DNA of 64,000 nt from PGYR01 sp041675005 (GTDB lineage: Bacteria; Bacteroidota; Ignavibacteria; Kapaibacteriales; UBA2268): assembly GCA_041675005.1 (NCBI GenBank), contig JBAYUQ010000010.1:1-64000 (forward strand). Reading direction: 5' to 3'. Below, piece after piece: positions 17,478 to 26,375 of this stretch. The notes beneath the pieces were generated by a model. That model ran no database searches, was not told the origin of the DNA, and worked only from the letters and a program-made list of their open reading frames with translations. Numbering within the stretch: position 1 is the stretch's first letter; each line of letters opens with the position of its first letter. The translations under genes were made by a program, and so were the position numbers.

Positions 17478-18458
17478 ATGGAAAATCTACCAAACATCTC
17501 TATTAATCTAATAGTTAAAAACGAAGAGAAGAGAATAGCTGATGCTATAAATTCTGTCAAACTCTTTGCCAGTGAAATAATTGTAATTGATACTGGCTCT
17601 ACTGATAGTACTCCTCAGATTTGTACCCGAATGGGCTGCGAAGTCTATTACCACTCATGGAATGATAATTTCAGTGAAATGCGTAATATTGCTTTGGGAT
17701 ATTCGAGTATGGAGTGGATACTAGTTATAGACTCTGACGAAGTCGCTAGATTTAGCTTGTTAGACTTGCCTTTGGAGCAAATGAATGACCCTAAGATTGG
17801 TGGTATCAACCTCCAGATAATAAATCATATTGACGAAAATGACGACTCTATTATATCAAAACATAGATACACTAGACTCTTTCGTAATGATAAATCAGTA
17901 CGTTTCACAGGCCGTATCCATGAGCAAATCCGAGAATCAATAGAAGGAAAATTTGAGATTTACGATAGTGAGCTGATAATCGAGCATTTCGGTTATCGAA
18001 CTATAGATAAAGAAAAACTAGAACGAAACACTAGATTACTCGAACAAGATATAGAGGCAGACGCTGATGATTGGAAATACTACCACTTAGCCGAGACTTT
18101 ATTCTCAGGTGGAGATAAAGATAAATCACGTACTATATTTGAGAGAATAGTCAGTTCACCCGAGCTAACGGACTTGCAACTAGATAGGGTAAAAACACGA
18201 TTGGGACAATTATACCTTGGCTCTGACCGATATAACGAGGCGGAGTCTATACTTAGCTTCGTATCCGAAGATAAAGATACTGAAGGTTTACGCCAGTATG
18301 TATTAGCTGCCGTTAAGCTATCTACGGGTTTTGTTGACGAAGCGTTGGTGTTATATAACTCGAGAGATATTGAATTATCAGATTTAGTTGATAAAAATCA
18401 GCTAAAAGTCGCTCTTCAAGGAGCAAAACAGTACAAGTCAATAATAGAGAAAAAATAA
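17478..18458 (+). CDS. family 2 glycosyltransferase with C-terminal TPR-like region
   Basis: I use the ATG at 17478; an in-frame TTG six bases earlier is possible. The GT-A domain starts ISINLIVKNEEKRIADAI. It contains DTGSTDSTPQIC and the metal-binding DSDE motif (VIDSDEVARF), then RLFRNDKSVRFTGRIHEQ. The last ~130 residues are helical and TPR-like (DDWKYYHLAETLFSGGDKDKSRTIFERIV). This layout is typical of SunS-like enzymes that glycosylate peptides or lipids; the acceptor is unknown. The stop overlaps the start of the deaminase gene by one base. Confidence 0.85.
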   Translation: MENLPNISINLIVKNEEKRIADAINSVKLFASEIIVIDTGSTDSTPQICTRMGCEVYYHSWNDNFSEMRNIALGYSSMEWILVIDSDEVARFSLLDLPLEQMNDPKIGGINLQIINHIDENDDSIISKHRYTRLFRNDKSVRFTGRIHEQIRESIEGKFEIYDSELIIEHFGYRTIDKEKLERNTRLLEQDIEADADDWKYYHLAETLFSGGDKDKSRTIFERIVSSPELTDLQLDRVKTRLGQLYLGSDRYNEAESILSFVSEDKDTEGLRQYVLAAVKLSTGFVDEALVLYNSRDIELSDLVDKNQLKVALQGAKQYKSIIEKK

Positions 18459-19009
18459 TGAAAAGACCAGATTGGGATCAGCTTTATATTACTATGTGTT
18501 ATTTAGTTGCTATGCGAAGTAAAGATAGCCACACTCACATGGGTTCTGTGATTGTTGACAAAGACAATGTATTAGTCTCGACGGGATACAACTCCCTACC
18601 TCGAGGTATAGAAATAGACAAAGATGAGAAGCGATTGTCGCGAGATGGAGGAGAGAAGTATTTCTGGATGGAACATGCCGAAAGAAATGCTATCTACAAT
18701 GCCGCTAGACGTGGCACAGAGCTAAAGAATTGCAAACTCTATGTTCCATGGGCACCGTGTACTGATTGTGCGAGAGGGATAATACAAACAGGTATTGCGG
18801 AAGTTATAGTCCATCAAAATGGACAGGATTTCTACGATGCTCATACTAATGGTAAATGGGCCGAAGCTACTGAAAGAACAATGTCGATGTTCAAAGAAGC
18901 TGGTGTAAAGGTTACATATTTCGAAAGTGATATCGTAATCCCTGAAATATATATGAATGCTAAAATGTATGATGCCGCTGTGTATTTGAATAAGTCAAGT
19001 GACCATTAA
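18458..19009 (+). CDS. dCMP deaminase (ComEB-like)
   Basis: This zinc enzyme deaminates dCMP to dUMP for thymidylate synthesis. The zinc ligands are visible as His73 in the HAE motif (residues 73-75, EHAERNAIY) and Cys101 and Cys104 in PWAPCTDCARG. The N-terminal region reads RSKDSHTHMGSVIVDKDN, the pattern of ComEB-type dCMP deaminases. Its start codon shares a base with the stop of the glycosyltransferase gene. It ends three bases before the convergent ABC exporter gene, so no separate terminator fits there. Confidence 0.9.
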   Translation: MKRPDWDQLYITMCYLVAMRSKDSHTHMGSVIVDKDNVLVSTGYNSLPRGIEIDKDEKRLSRDGGEKYFWMEHAERNAIYNAARRGTELKNCKLYVPWAPCTDCARGIIQTGIAEVIVHQNGQDFYDAHTNGKWAEATERTMSMFKEAGVKVTYFESDIVIPEIYMNAKMYDAAVYLNKSSDH

Positions 19010-19012
19010 GGT

Positions 19013-20866
19013 CTATTTAACTTCTTTGTTGTACTGTATTTCGTATAGATTCTTATAGTAGCCGTTCTTAGCTATTAGTTCTGTATGCGTACCACTTTCT
19101 ACTACTCTACCTTTGTCGAACATATAGATGCAGTCGCAATTCACGATCGTAGAAAGTCTATGAGCTACTATTACGGCAGTTTTATCTTTTAGCGAACTAT
19201 CTATAGCATCTTGTACCACTTTCTCAGATTCTGCATCGAGTGCTGATGTGGCTTCGTCGAATATCAATACTTCGGGGTTACGGACTAAAGCTCTTGCAAT
19301 AGCAACTCTCTGACGCTCACCACCAGATATAGTTACTCCTCTATCACCGATTATAGAATCAAATTTATCGGGCAATGCCATTATAAAATTATAAGCATTT
19401 GCTATTTTAGCTGCTTCCATTACTTCTTCGTCTGATACTTCTGTCATTCCGTAGATTATATTATTATATATAGTATCATTGAAAAGTATATTCTCTTGGG
19501 AAACTATCCCAAATAATGAGCGATAATCTCTGATTATAATGTCTCTTATATCAACACCATCCAAAGTAATAGAACCACTTTTGGGGTCATAGAATCTAGT
19601 GATTAGGTCAAGGGCAGTTGATTTACCACTACCGCTGCCACCTACGAATGCAACCTTCTTACCCTTTTCTAGTTTGATTGTCACGTTATTGAGTACGTGA
19701 TGGTCAACATAAGCAAATGAAACATTATTGAAAGTAATATCATTCTTGATTTTTGTAATTGATTGTGTGCCTTCTTTTATTGACGGTTCTTCGTTCAGAA
19801 TGCTCATTATACGCTCACCTGCTACTATACCTTGCTGCATATTAGAGTATGAACTAATGAGCGACATTATAGGTGTCATCATAGCAAATAGCATAAATAG
19901 AAAAGTCATTAAATCGTCAGCTTTCACAGTTTGATCTACCAACACTTGCTGTCCCCCAACTACTAAGACAACACAAAGCCCTAATATAGCCCATATCTCA
20001 TTCGCAGCTGGGACTAATGCCATTATCTTTCTATGCTTTATAGCAGATTTCACATAAGAGCTAGTGTCTTGTGCAAATCGTTGGTTAGTTATGTCCTTAG
20101 CGTTCAGAGATTTTAATACTCTTATACCACCGATAGATTCTTGCAATGTAGTAGTGAAACTAGCCATTGCGTCTTGCATTCGGGAGGCATAACGTTTTAG
20201 ATATTTCACAGAAATTTGTATAAATAATACAGATATCAAAGAAGTGCTAAATGCCCATAGAGTAAGTTCTATGGATATAGTAAGTAAGAAGAACATGAAT
20301 ATGATTACTTGTATAACATCGCGTATAACTCCGTTGAGCGAAGCTATAGTAGTATTATTGAGCAAGGAAACATCATTTGATACTTTTGAGATTATCGTCC
20401 CTTGCTTTTCTCTATTGAAATAGTCTAATGAGAGGGAAGTTATCTTGTAGAAGACTGTATCGCGTATATTCTTAATTACTCTTTGGTTGAATATATCACC
20501 TACAATAGAGCCAAAGTATTTGAGTATATTCTTAATTATAAAGAGTAACATTATGATTACTCCCAGACGGATGATTTGTTCACCAACAGTATCTGCCAAA
20601 ATAAGAGAGTAGAAGAAATTAAAAAATGAATCCTTTATATCTTGGAATATACCAATCTGTATTGATGGTGTATTAACAGGTGCTGCAGTTTCTACTTCAA
20701 ATAGAAATGATAGAATAGGTTTTATTAGCGATATAGTCATCGCAGTGGTGATAGAAAAGAATATATTCAGAATAAAAGATGCAACAAGAAGAGTTCTATT
20801 GTCTTTAGTAAAACCCCATGCTATCTTATAAGCATCTATTATCCCTAGTGATTTATTCTCTGCCAT
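19013..20866 (-). CDS. MsbA-like ABC exporter (fused permease and ATPase)
   Basis: The 617-residue protein has an N-terminal six-helix exporter domain (about residues 20-335). The nucleotide-binding domain has Walker A GGSGSGKST, signature ISGGERQRVAIARAL, Walker B VLIFDEATSALD and H loop VIVAHRLST. It probably works as a homodimer flipping lipid A core or another lipid, as MsbA does. Substrate assignment rests on architecture only. It starts 9 bases after the rsmB stop, so the two genes are likely cotranscribed. Confidence 0.9.
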   Translation of the reverse strand: MAENKSLGIIDAYKIAWGFTKDNRTLLVASFILNIFFSITTAMTISLIKPILSFLFEVETAAPVNTPSIQIGIFQDIKDSFFNFFYSLILADTVGEQIIRLGVIIMLLFIIKNILKYFGSIVGDIFNQRVIKNIRDTVFYKITSLSLDYFNREKQGTIISKVSNDVSLLNNTTIASLNGVIRDVIQVIIFMFFLLTISIELTLWAFSTSLISVLFIQISVKYLKRYASRMQDAMASFTTTLQESIGGIRVLKSLNAKDITNQRFAQDTSSYVKSAIKHRKIMALVPAANEIWAILGLCVVLVVGGQQVLVDQTVKADDLMTFLFMLFAMMTPIMSLISSYSNMQQGIVAGERIMSILNEEPSIKEGTQSITKIKNDITFNNVSFAYVDHHVLNNVTIKLEKGKKVAFVGGSGSGKSTALDLITRFYDPKSGSITLDGVDIRDIIIRDYRSLFGIVSQENILFNDTIYNNIIYGMTEVSDEEVMEAAKIANAYNFIMALPDKFDSIIGDRGVTISGGERQRVAIARALVRNPEVLIFDEATSALDAESEKVVQDAIDSSLKDKTAVIVAHRLSTIVNCDCIYMFDKGRVVESGTHTELIAKNGYYKNLYEIQYNKEVK

Positions 20867-20875
20867 ATTGGTCGT

Positions 20876-22255
20876 CTATTTCCTAATAAACCTAACAGCA
20901 AATGCACCATCAGTGCTGTGTACATTTGGGAATGTTTGCATATAACCGTCTTTGCATACTTCAGCAGGAAGATAGTTCTCTGCTGGATCTACTTTGAAAT
21001 CGGGGAAGGTTTTCAAAAACCATTCAGCAATCATTATATTCTCTTCTGGCTCAATTGAACAAGTTGAGTAAACTATAGCACCATCTTCTTTTATCAGGTT
21101 TGGTGCATTTTTCAATATGTCTTTTTGAATAGCGTTCAGTTTATATATATCTTCTATTTCACGCTTCCATTTTATATCTGGCTTTTTTGAGAAAGTACCA
21201 CTTCCACTACATGGAGCATCTATTATCACTACATCTGCCTTTTCCTTGGCAGTGCATTCTGAAGCGTCTTCTTTTTGCTGTTCTATTATTGTTATACCTA
21301 ATCTATCTGCCTCTGCGGAAAGCATTTTCAGCTTGCCCCAATACTTGTCATTAGAAATTAGAGTACCTTTGTTTTCCATCATTTCTGCAATCTTGAATGA
21401 TTTGCCGCCCGGTGCTGCACATAAGTCAATAACTCTCATACCCGGTTTAGCATTGGTCAACTCAGCGGCTAGTGATGCCGAAGGATCTTGAACAGCTATC
21501 AAACCATCTCTGAATAAATCGGTCATTGTAATGCTATTACCAAGGTTTCTCACCTTGTAAGTGTCAGGATGAAAAACTGATTTTTCGAAATTAATCTCAC
21601 TATCTACTAACATCTTTTCTACTTCTTCAGCAGTTGATTTCAATTTATTCACTCTCATAGCCATATATGGAATTTCATTATTAGCTTCCATCAACTTTAC
21701 AGCGAATTCTTCTCCCCAGAATTTTACCCATCTTTTTGTCATCCACTTCGGATGAGAGTGTACTATAGATAAATAGAAATCCCTATCGTCATTTTCAACG
21801 GGGAATCGGATATTCTGTTTGTTGCGGACTATATTCCTAAGGACTCCATTAACCAAACTAGCAGCTTTCTGACCTTGTATTTGTTTCACAAGTTCTACTG
21901 ACTCGTTGATAGCAGCGTGTTCCGGTATTTTATCCATGAAAAGTATTTGATAAAGAGCTATACGCATTGCATTTTTTACAATGTTCATAGATTTATGAAA
22001 TTCTCCATGGAAAAAACCGATTAGAACCCAATCTAATTTAGCACGCCATCTGACAGTCCCATTTACTAATTGTGTTAGTAAAGCTTTATCTTTCCTGTTC
22101 AAATCGTTACTTCTCAGCTCTGATTCCAATAGTTTGTCGATATAGGAGTCGCTTCGGTCATATCTATTAAGTATATGAATCGCGATTGCCCTGCATTTTG
22201 TTACCGATGTTAGGTTCTCGATGCTATTATTTTCGTTATTTGTAACTTTTTCCAT
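20876..22255 (-). CDS. rsmB: 16S rRNA (cytosine-967-C5)-methyltransferase
   Basis: RsmB methylates C967 of 16S rRNA. The N-terminal NusB-like domain (about residues 20-160) includes AINESVELVKQIQGQKAASLVNGVLRN. The methyltransferase domain has the SAM motif DLCAAPGGKS. The catalytic region is DAPCSGSGTF with a second Cys in YSTCSIEPEEN, the two-cysteine signature of m5C enzymes. Length 459 is normal. An N-terminal extension of about 20 residues precedes the NusB-like part. It is followed directly by the ABC exporter gene. Confidence 0.94.
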   Translation of the reverse strand: MEKVTNNENNSIENLTSVTKCRAIAIHILNRYDRSDSYIDKLLESELRSNDLNRKDKALLTQLVNGTVRWRAKLDWVLIGFFHGEFHKSMNIVKNAMRIALYQILFMDKIPEHAAINESVELVKQIQGQKAASLVNGVLRNIVRNKQNIRFPVENDDRDFYLSIVHSHPKWMTKRWVKFWGEEFAVKLMEANNEIPYMAMRVNKLKSTAEEVEKMLVDSEINFEKSVFHPDTYKVRNLGNSITMTDLFRDGLIAVQDPSASLAAELTNAKPGMRVIDLCAAPGGKSFKIAEMMENKGTLISNDKYWGKLKMLSAEADRLGITIIEQQKEDASECTAKEKADVVIIDAPCSGSGTFSKKPDIKWKREIEDIYKLNAIQKDILKNAPNLIKEDGAIVYSTCSIEPEENIMIAEWFLKTFPDFKVDPAENYLPAEVCKDGYMQTFPNVHSTDGAFAVRFIRK

Positions 22256-22327
22256 ACATTTTGCTCTATATTAAAATAGATTTTTGCTATATTATAAAAA
22301 GCAATATAATTAAAATAAAAGAAAGCT

Positions 22328-23173
22328 ATGACAACGACGAAAACATATACGCTAGTATTTGTACTCACACTATTATTTTGTGCCAATTTGGAGGCACAGG
22401 TTTACGAATTATCAACTCCATTAGCTCCATCTGTCAATAGTTTGGCGGAAGAATCAATAGGTGGGTTTATAGGTGTCGGACCAAATTGGGCAGGTGGAAA
22501 GCACTTTGTAGAATGTGAGGATTGCGATTTTCAAGATGGTACAGCCACTGGTTTCACTCTTGGAGCTATATATCAAAGGAAAGCAGCGACCAATTTTTTC
22601 TATGGTGCTATCCTTTCGCTAGATATTATGAATATCAACTCTTCTTACAGAGAGATAGAATCGATTGATATATCGAAATACAGTGATATTACTAATGACC
22701 CTACTCCCGTAAATATAGATTTTAGGCATGAAGCTAAGATGAGCTTGTCTTATATTGGTATAGCCCCTTTTCTCGCATTTAACCCTACTGGTTGGTTGAC
22801 TTTTAGATTAGCACCTAAGATTTCCTTCCCTATATCTAGTAATCTATTGCATACTAAAACTCCATTGTCTAAGAGAGTATTCGTAAATGGAGTAGAAGGT
22901 AGATTGAGATTCACAGATGCTGACACAAAAGTACAAGATTCTAAAGTGACTGAATTAACATCACCGCTCATTGGCTCCGATTTTTCACTTATGTTGAATT
23001 TGACACCGGGTGAGAGATCAACATTTTCAATAGGATATACTCAATACGTTCCATTTACTCAAACAAGTACTTTTGGTGAAGACTTCACTATTAGCTCATG
23101 GCGTATATTTGTTGAATTCAAATACTCAATTCAAAAAGCTTATGATTTACGTCCCAAATCAGTTAAGAAATAA
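22328..23173 (+). CDS. outer-membrane beta-barrel protein of unknown function
   Basis: The 281-residue product has a signal peptide (about 1-23, ending CANLEAQ). The rest is rich in alternating hydrophobic strands and glycines (GGFIGVGPNWAGGKHF, LSYIGIAPFLAFNPTGWLTFRLAPKISFP). It ends near RIFVEFKYSIQ, like an eight- to ten-strand barrel, but the last residues are not the usual terminal aromatic. It has its own AT-rich upstream region and is divergent from rsmB. No specific family is recognised. Confidence 0.6.
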   Translation: MTTTKTYTLVFVLTLLFCANLEAQVYELSTPLAPSVNSLAEESIGGFIGVGPNWAGGKHFVECEDCDFQDGTATGFTLGAIYQRKAATNFFYGAILSLDIMNINSSYREIESIDISKYSDITNDPTPVNIDFRHEAKMSLSYIGIAPFLAFNPTGWLTFRLAPKISFPISSNLLHTKTPLSKRVFVNGVEGRLRFTDADTKVQDSKVTELTSPLIGSDFSLMLNLTPGERSTFSIGYTQYVPFTQTSTFGEDFTISSWRIFVEFKYSIQKAYDLRPKSVKK

Positions 23174-23195
23174 TTACTTGGAAGCCCTACACCCT

Positions 23196-23270
23196 CTTGT
23201 AAACGTGTCACAGCGAGGAGTAAAGCGAAGTAGTGAGATCTGTTTATCTTGCTGTCGTGTCCTTATTGAA
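23196..23270. repeat. degenerate copy of the GTCAC/AGCGAAG intergenic module
   Basis: The gap after the barrel gene holds GTGTCACAGCGAGGAG followed by AAAGCGAAGTAGTGAGATCTG. This is a decayed version of the 'CGTCACTCTGAG..AGCGAAGAGTC' module seen clearly at 24777-24807. The TCCTCGCTGTGACA piece also occurs near 47925-47940. Confidence 0.5.
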
Positions 23271-23285
23271 GCTTTTACAAAACCT

Positions 23286-24635
23286 CTACCCAATAACAGG
23301 TAGCTTGAACCGCTTAGTTGGAGTGCGTTTTACTTCTGTTCTTAGTTCTGTTAGTTCACCGAATACACGGCTTTCTATCATATTGTTGATTTGAATCTTG
23401 TGGGGTACTTGAGGCAAATCTGCAGGAGCTGGGAAAATTACATTTACGTAATTTTCAGTCCAACCGCGCCACATTCCGTTTTGCTCATTGTACATTTCTG
23501 GAATTACTACTCGCTCTGTACCTACTTGAGATTCGTCAAATTCTAATCGCTTTTTATCAGATAAATCACGAAGTTGATGAGTTCTCTCTTTGCGAACATC
23601 GTGTGGAACAACTCCATCGAAGTTAATCGCTTTAGTATTCTCTCTTTCAGAATAAGTGAAGACATGAAGATAAGTAATAGGTAATCCATTAAGGAAATTA
23701 TAAGTTTCTTGTGCTAGTTCGTCCGTCTCACCCGGGAAACCGACTATAACATCAACTCCTATACAGCAATGTGGCATTACTTCTTTTATACGCAATACCA
23801 AATCGTGATAATACGTTGCCTTGTAGCGGCGTTTCATCATTCGCAATAGCTCTTGCGAACCAGATTGCAGTGGTATATGGAAATGCGGTACTATATTCTT
23901 CGAATTCGCAACTACTTCTAGTACTTCTTCCGTCAATAGATTTGGTTCAATAGATGAGATACGTATTCGCATATCACCTGACTCTTTGTCTATCAACTTG
24001 AGTGCATCTACGAATTTCATCCCATCATCAGTCTTGTAATCACCGAGGTTAATACCCGATAAAACGACTTCCCTATAACCATCATCTATTAATCCTTGCA
24101 TCTCTTTCGCTATCTGATCATAAGGCATACTACGACTATGACCACGAGCAAGCGGGATAGTGCAGAATGAACAATGATAATCACATCCATCTTGTATCTT
24201 CAGCACAGCGCGTGTACGTCCTGTGTTGTCGGATACAGCTGATGTATGAAAAGGTGCATCATCTAAATCAGAGACAAATATCTCAGTTTTAGTATTCTTA
24301 TTAAAATTTTCTATTAGGTTCGGAATTTCAAATTTATGTTTCGTACCTATAACTGCATCTACGCCCTCTATCTTAGCTAGCTGTTCAGGTTGCAATTGGG
24401 CATAGCATCCCAATACACCTACGAAAGCATTAGGCGAACGGCGAAGAGCACGGCGAACAATCTTCCTACAATCGGCATCTGCTCTATGAGTTACAGTGCA
24501 TGTATTCACAAGCACTATATCAGATTTCTCTTCGAAATCAACTACATTATGACCTAATTCCTCGAATTGCTTAGCTATACGAGAGATGTCGGCGAGATTG
24601 ACTTTGCAGCCCAGATTATAGAAACTTATATTCAT
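23286..24635 (-). CDS. mtaB: tRNA t6A37 methylthiotransferase
   Basis: MtaB adds a methylthio group to N6-threonylcarbamoyladenosine at position 37 of tRNAs. The N-terminal UPF0004 domain starts YNLGCKVNLADI, followed by VLVNTCTVTHRAD and VGVLGCYAQLQP, giving the three auxiliary-cluster cysteines. The radical SAM motif is CDYHCSFCTIP. The SAM domain then shows VLSGINLGDY and HIPLQSGSQELLRMMKRRY. A TRAM-like C-terminal region follows. Length 449 fits MtaB better than MiaB or RimO, and the CTVTHRAD pattern is typical of MtaB. Confidence 0.93.
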   Translation of the reverse strand: MNISFYNLGCKVNLADISRIAKQFEELGHNVVDFEEKSDIVLVNTCTVTHRADADCRKIVRRALRRSPNAFVGVLGCYAQLQPEQLAKIEGVDAVIGTKHKFEIPNLIENFNKNTKTEIFVSDLDDAPFHTSAVSDNTGRTRAVLKIQDGCDYHCSFCTIPLARGHSRSMPYDQIAKEMQGLIDDGYREVVLSGINLGDYKTDDGMKFVDALKLIDKESGDMRIRISSIEPNLLTEEVLEVVANSKNIVPHFHIPLQSGSQELLRMMKRRYKATYYHDLVLRIKEVMPHCCIGVDVIVGFPGETDELAQETYNFLNGLPITYLHVFTYSERENTKAINFDGVVPHDVRKERTHQLRDLSDKKRLEFDESQVGTERVVIPEMYNEQNGMWRGWTENYVNVIFPAPADLPQVPHKIQINNMIESRVFGELTELRTEVKRTPTKRFKLPVIG

Positions 24636-24730
24636 TACTTTGTACGATTTTAATTCATTGCAAACAAAAGAACTACCAAATTACGAGATTATTTTGGAAT
24701 AAGGAAAGAAAAAGGAGATTTGGGATTATA

Positions 24731-24751
24731 GAGACGTAATGCTTACGTCTT
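24731..24751. repeat. AGACGTA hairpin repeat, variant arms
   Basis: AGACGTAA (24732-24739), centre TGC, and TTACGTCT (24743-24750) form a perfect 8-bp inverted repeat. It differs from the other copies in the window (AGACGTAT...ATACGTCT) by paired changes at the inner end of both arms, so base pairing is kept. Confidence 0.85.
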
Positions 24752-24772
24752 AAAATCCCCCATCAACCATGT

Positions 24773-24900
24773 AATAACGTCACTCTGAGCGTAGCGAAGA
24801 GTCCAGGTGAACTCCGTAGTAGTTCAATATTTATGGGACTAAAGTCCGCTTAGGTTTAGGTCTGACTGTACATCCGTTGGCTAAAGCCAACGGCAATACA
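24773..24900. repeat. three-part composite intergenic repeat, plus orientation
   Basis: Three modules lie end to end. The first is CGTCACTCTGAG..AGAGTCCAGG (about 24778-24807). The second is a GAACTCCGTAGTAGTTC palindrome followed by AATATTTATGGGACTAAAGTCC (to 24847). The third is the CCGTTGGCTAAAGCCAACGG palindrome followed by CAATA (24873-24897). The same modules in the same order occur in reverse orientation at 47659-47800. No open reading frame spans them. Confidence 0.85.
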
Positions 24901-24943
24901 TCTAATTGTACTCCTCACGAGAGCTGTTAATGATGGTAAGGGG

Positions 24944-24993
24944 CAATCACGTCACCCAGAGTGAAACGAAGTGGAGTGAAGAGTCTAGGTTAA
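24944..24993. repeat. second copy of the GTCAC/GAAGAGTC module
   Basis: CACGTCACCCAGAGTGAAACGAAG...GTGAAGAGTCTAGG repeats the first module of the composite at 24778-24807 with an internal extension. The rest of the gap to the gene start at 25139 holds only AT-rich sequence and no recognised element. Confidence 0.65.
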
Positions 24994-25138
24994 ATACACT
25001 TGACTATAATTATATATAAATAAATATAAACCCACATTACCCTCATATTATATTGCGCTTAACCACTATTTCATCAAGTTTCACCGAAAAAACTTTCGTT
25101 TTCTTGAGACGTTTTTCGTGTTCATGTGTCTATATAGT

Positions 25139-26374
25139 ATGAAGAATTACATTTTTGCAATAATATTTATTTCCTCTCTTAATCTATTCTCAATGGAATA
25201 TGATTTAGATGTTATCACTTTGCCCTATGACTCGCTGAATATCGAGGACATAGTAGTCTCAAACTTCACTATACTCGCTCGCTCTGGCAATACTATATAC
25301 AAGTCCACAGATGATGGTACTAATTGGAAAATCGCTTTCAACTCGGAGCTAAAAGTCAACCAACTTTACTCCAAAGACCCACATACTATATTATTAGTAG
25401 GAGAAAAAGGAATGGTCTATAGAACTATGGACTACGGAGAAACTTGGTTAGACGAGAGTGTGGAAGATAAATATGACATTAATATGATAGCTGCTAAAGA
25501 TTATACTAATTATTTAGCTATCGCTCGGAATAGATGGGTTTACTACAAAGAGAGCCTACAATCAGATTGGAAAACTTATGATTATTATACTAACGTTCAT
25601 CTATCAACTTTAGTAAATGCTGAAGATAAGTATTATTTTGGTGGTGGAAGTAACTTTAGGGACTATTATTATCGAAATGAACATTACTTTGAATTTACTA
25701 TGGATGTAGCATCATTTAATGGGAACACTTTTAAAGGATTTCGAATAGGTTATACTTGGGGTGATTATGACAGAGTCACAAAAAGAAATGCCGACTCACT
25801 AAGACTTTATAATCTGAATGATACACTTTTTGCTTCTACAGTTGATTATAATGATTCTTATGTAACTGCTGGAAAAGGATTTGAGTTTAATTATGAAGAT
25901 TACTACGATCTATTTAAAATCAAAAATGATGTCGTAATTGGTTTATTGAATTATTCTGATTCTATTTATATTTTTTCAAGAAAAGGAATAGTTGAAATAG
26001 TTACTAAGTCGGATTTATCAAGAAAAGGTTCGAACAAGGAATCTTATGACCTTAAGATTAATTTTGTAAATCAAATCAATAATCCTTATAGCAAAGTTAT
26101 TTATCTCTCTTCAAATAACTCTCGAATTTACAAGATGAGTATATACGAGCCAGTGTCAACAATTCAAGTAGAGACAAACAATTTGATAAAGCAATATAAT
26201 AATAGACTTTGGGTTGACAACGAAGTAGAAATCATTGGAATCTATAATTATATTGGGCAGAAGCAGAACATTAATCGAAGTTCAAATAACTATCTTGAGT
26301 TCAAGCAAGGTATTTATTACTTATCATATAAGTACAGAAATAATATATACAACCATAAAATAATGGTAAACTAA
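25139..26374 (+). CDS. secreted BNR/Asp-box beta-propeller-like protein
   Basis: I place the start at the ATG at 25139 because a signal peptide (MKNYIFAIIFISSLNLFS) begins there; a longer in-frame GTG start at 25118 would bury it. Two Asp-box motifs are clear, KSTDDGTNWK and RTMDYGETW, as in Ycf48- or sialidase-like propellers. The end, with GIYYLSYKYRNNIYNHKIMVN, resembles a weak T9SS C-terminal domain. No catalytic residues are recognised. The next gene starts after a single base, so the pair is an operon. Confidence 0.7.
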   Translation: MKNYIFAIIFISSLNLFSMEYDLDVITLPYDSLNIEDIVVSNFTILARSGNTIYKSTDDGTNWKIAFNSELKVNQLYSKDPHTILLVGEKGMVYRTMDYGETWLDESVEDKYDINMIAAKDYTNYLAIARNRWVYYKESLQSDWKTYDYYTNVHLSTLVNAEDKYYFGGGSNFRDYYYRNEHYFEFTMDVASFNGNTFKGFRIGYTWGDYDRVTKRNADSLRLYNLNDTLFASTVDYNDSYVTAGKGFEFNYEDYYDLFKIKNDVVIGLLNYSDSIYIFSRKGIVEIVTKSDLSRKGSNKESYDLKINFVNQINNPYSKVIYLSSNNSRIYKMSIYEPVSTIQVETNNLIKQYNNRLWVDNEVEIIGIYNYIGQKQNINRSSNNYLEFKQGIYYLSYKYRNNIYNHKIMVN

Positions 26375-26375
26375 A

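Noticed and set aside
24636..25138. CRISPR array in the repeat-rich gap
   Set aside because: The palindromes differ from one another, are not evenly spaced and have no spacer pattern; no cas gene is present.
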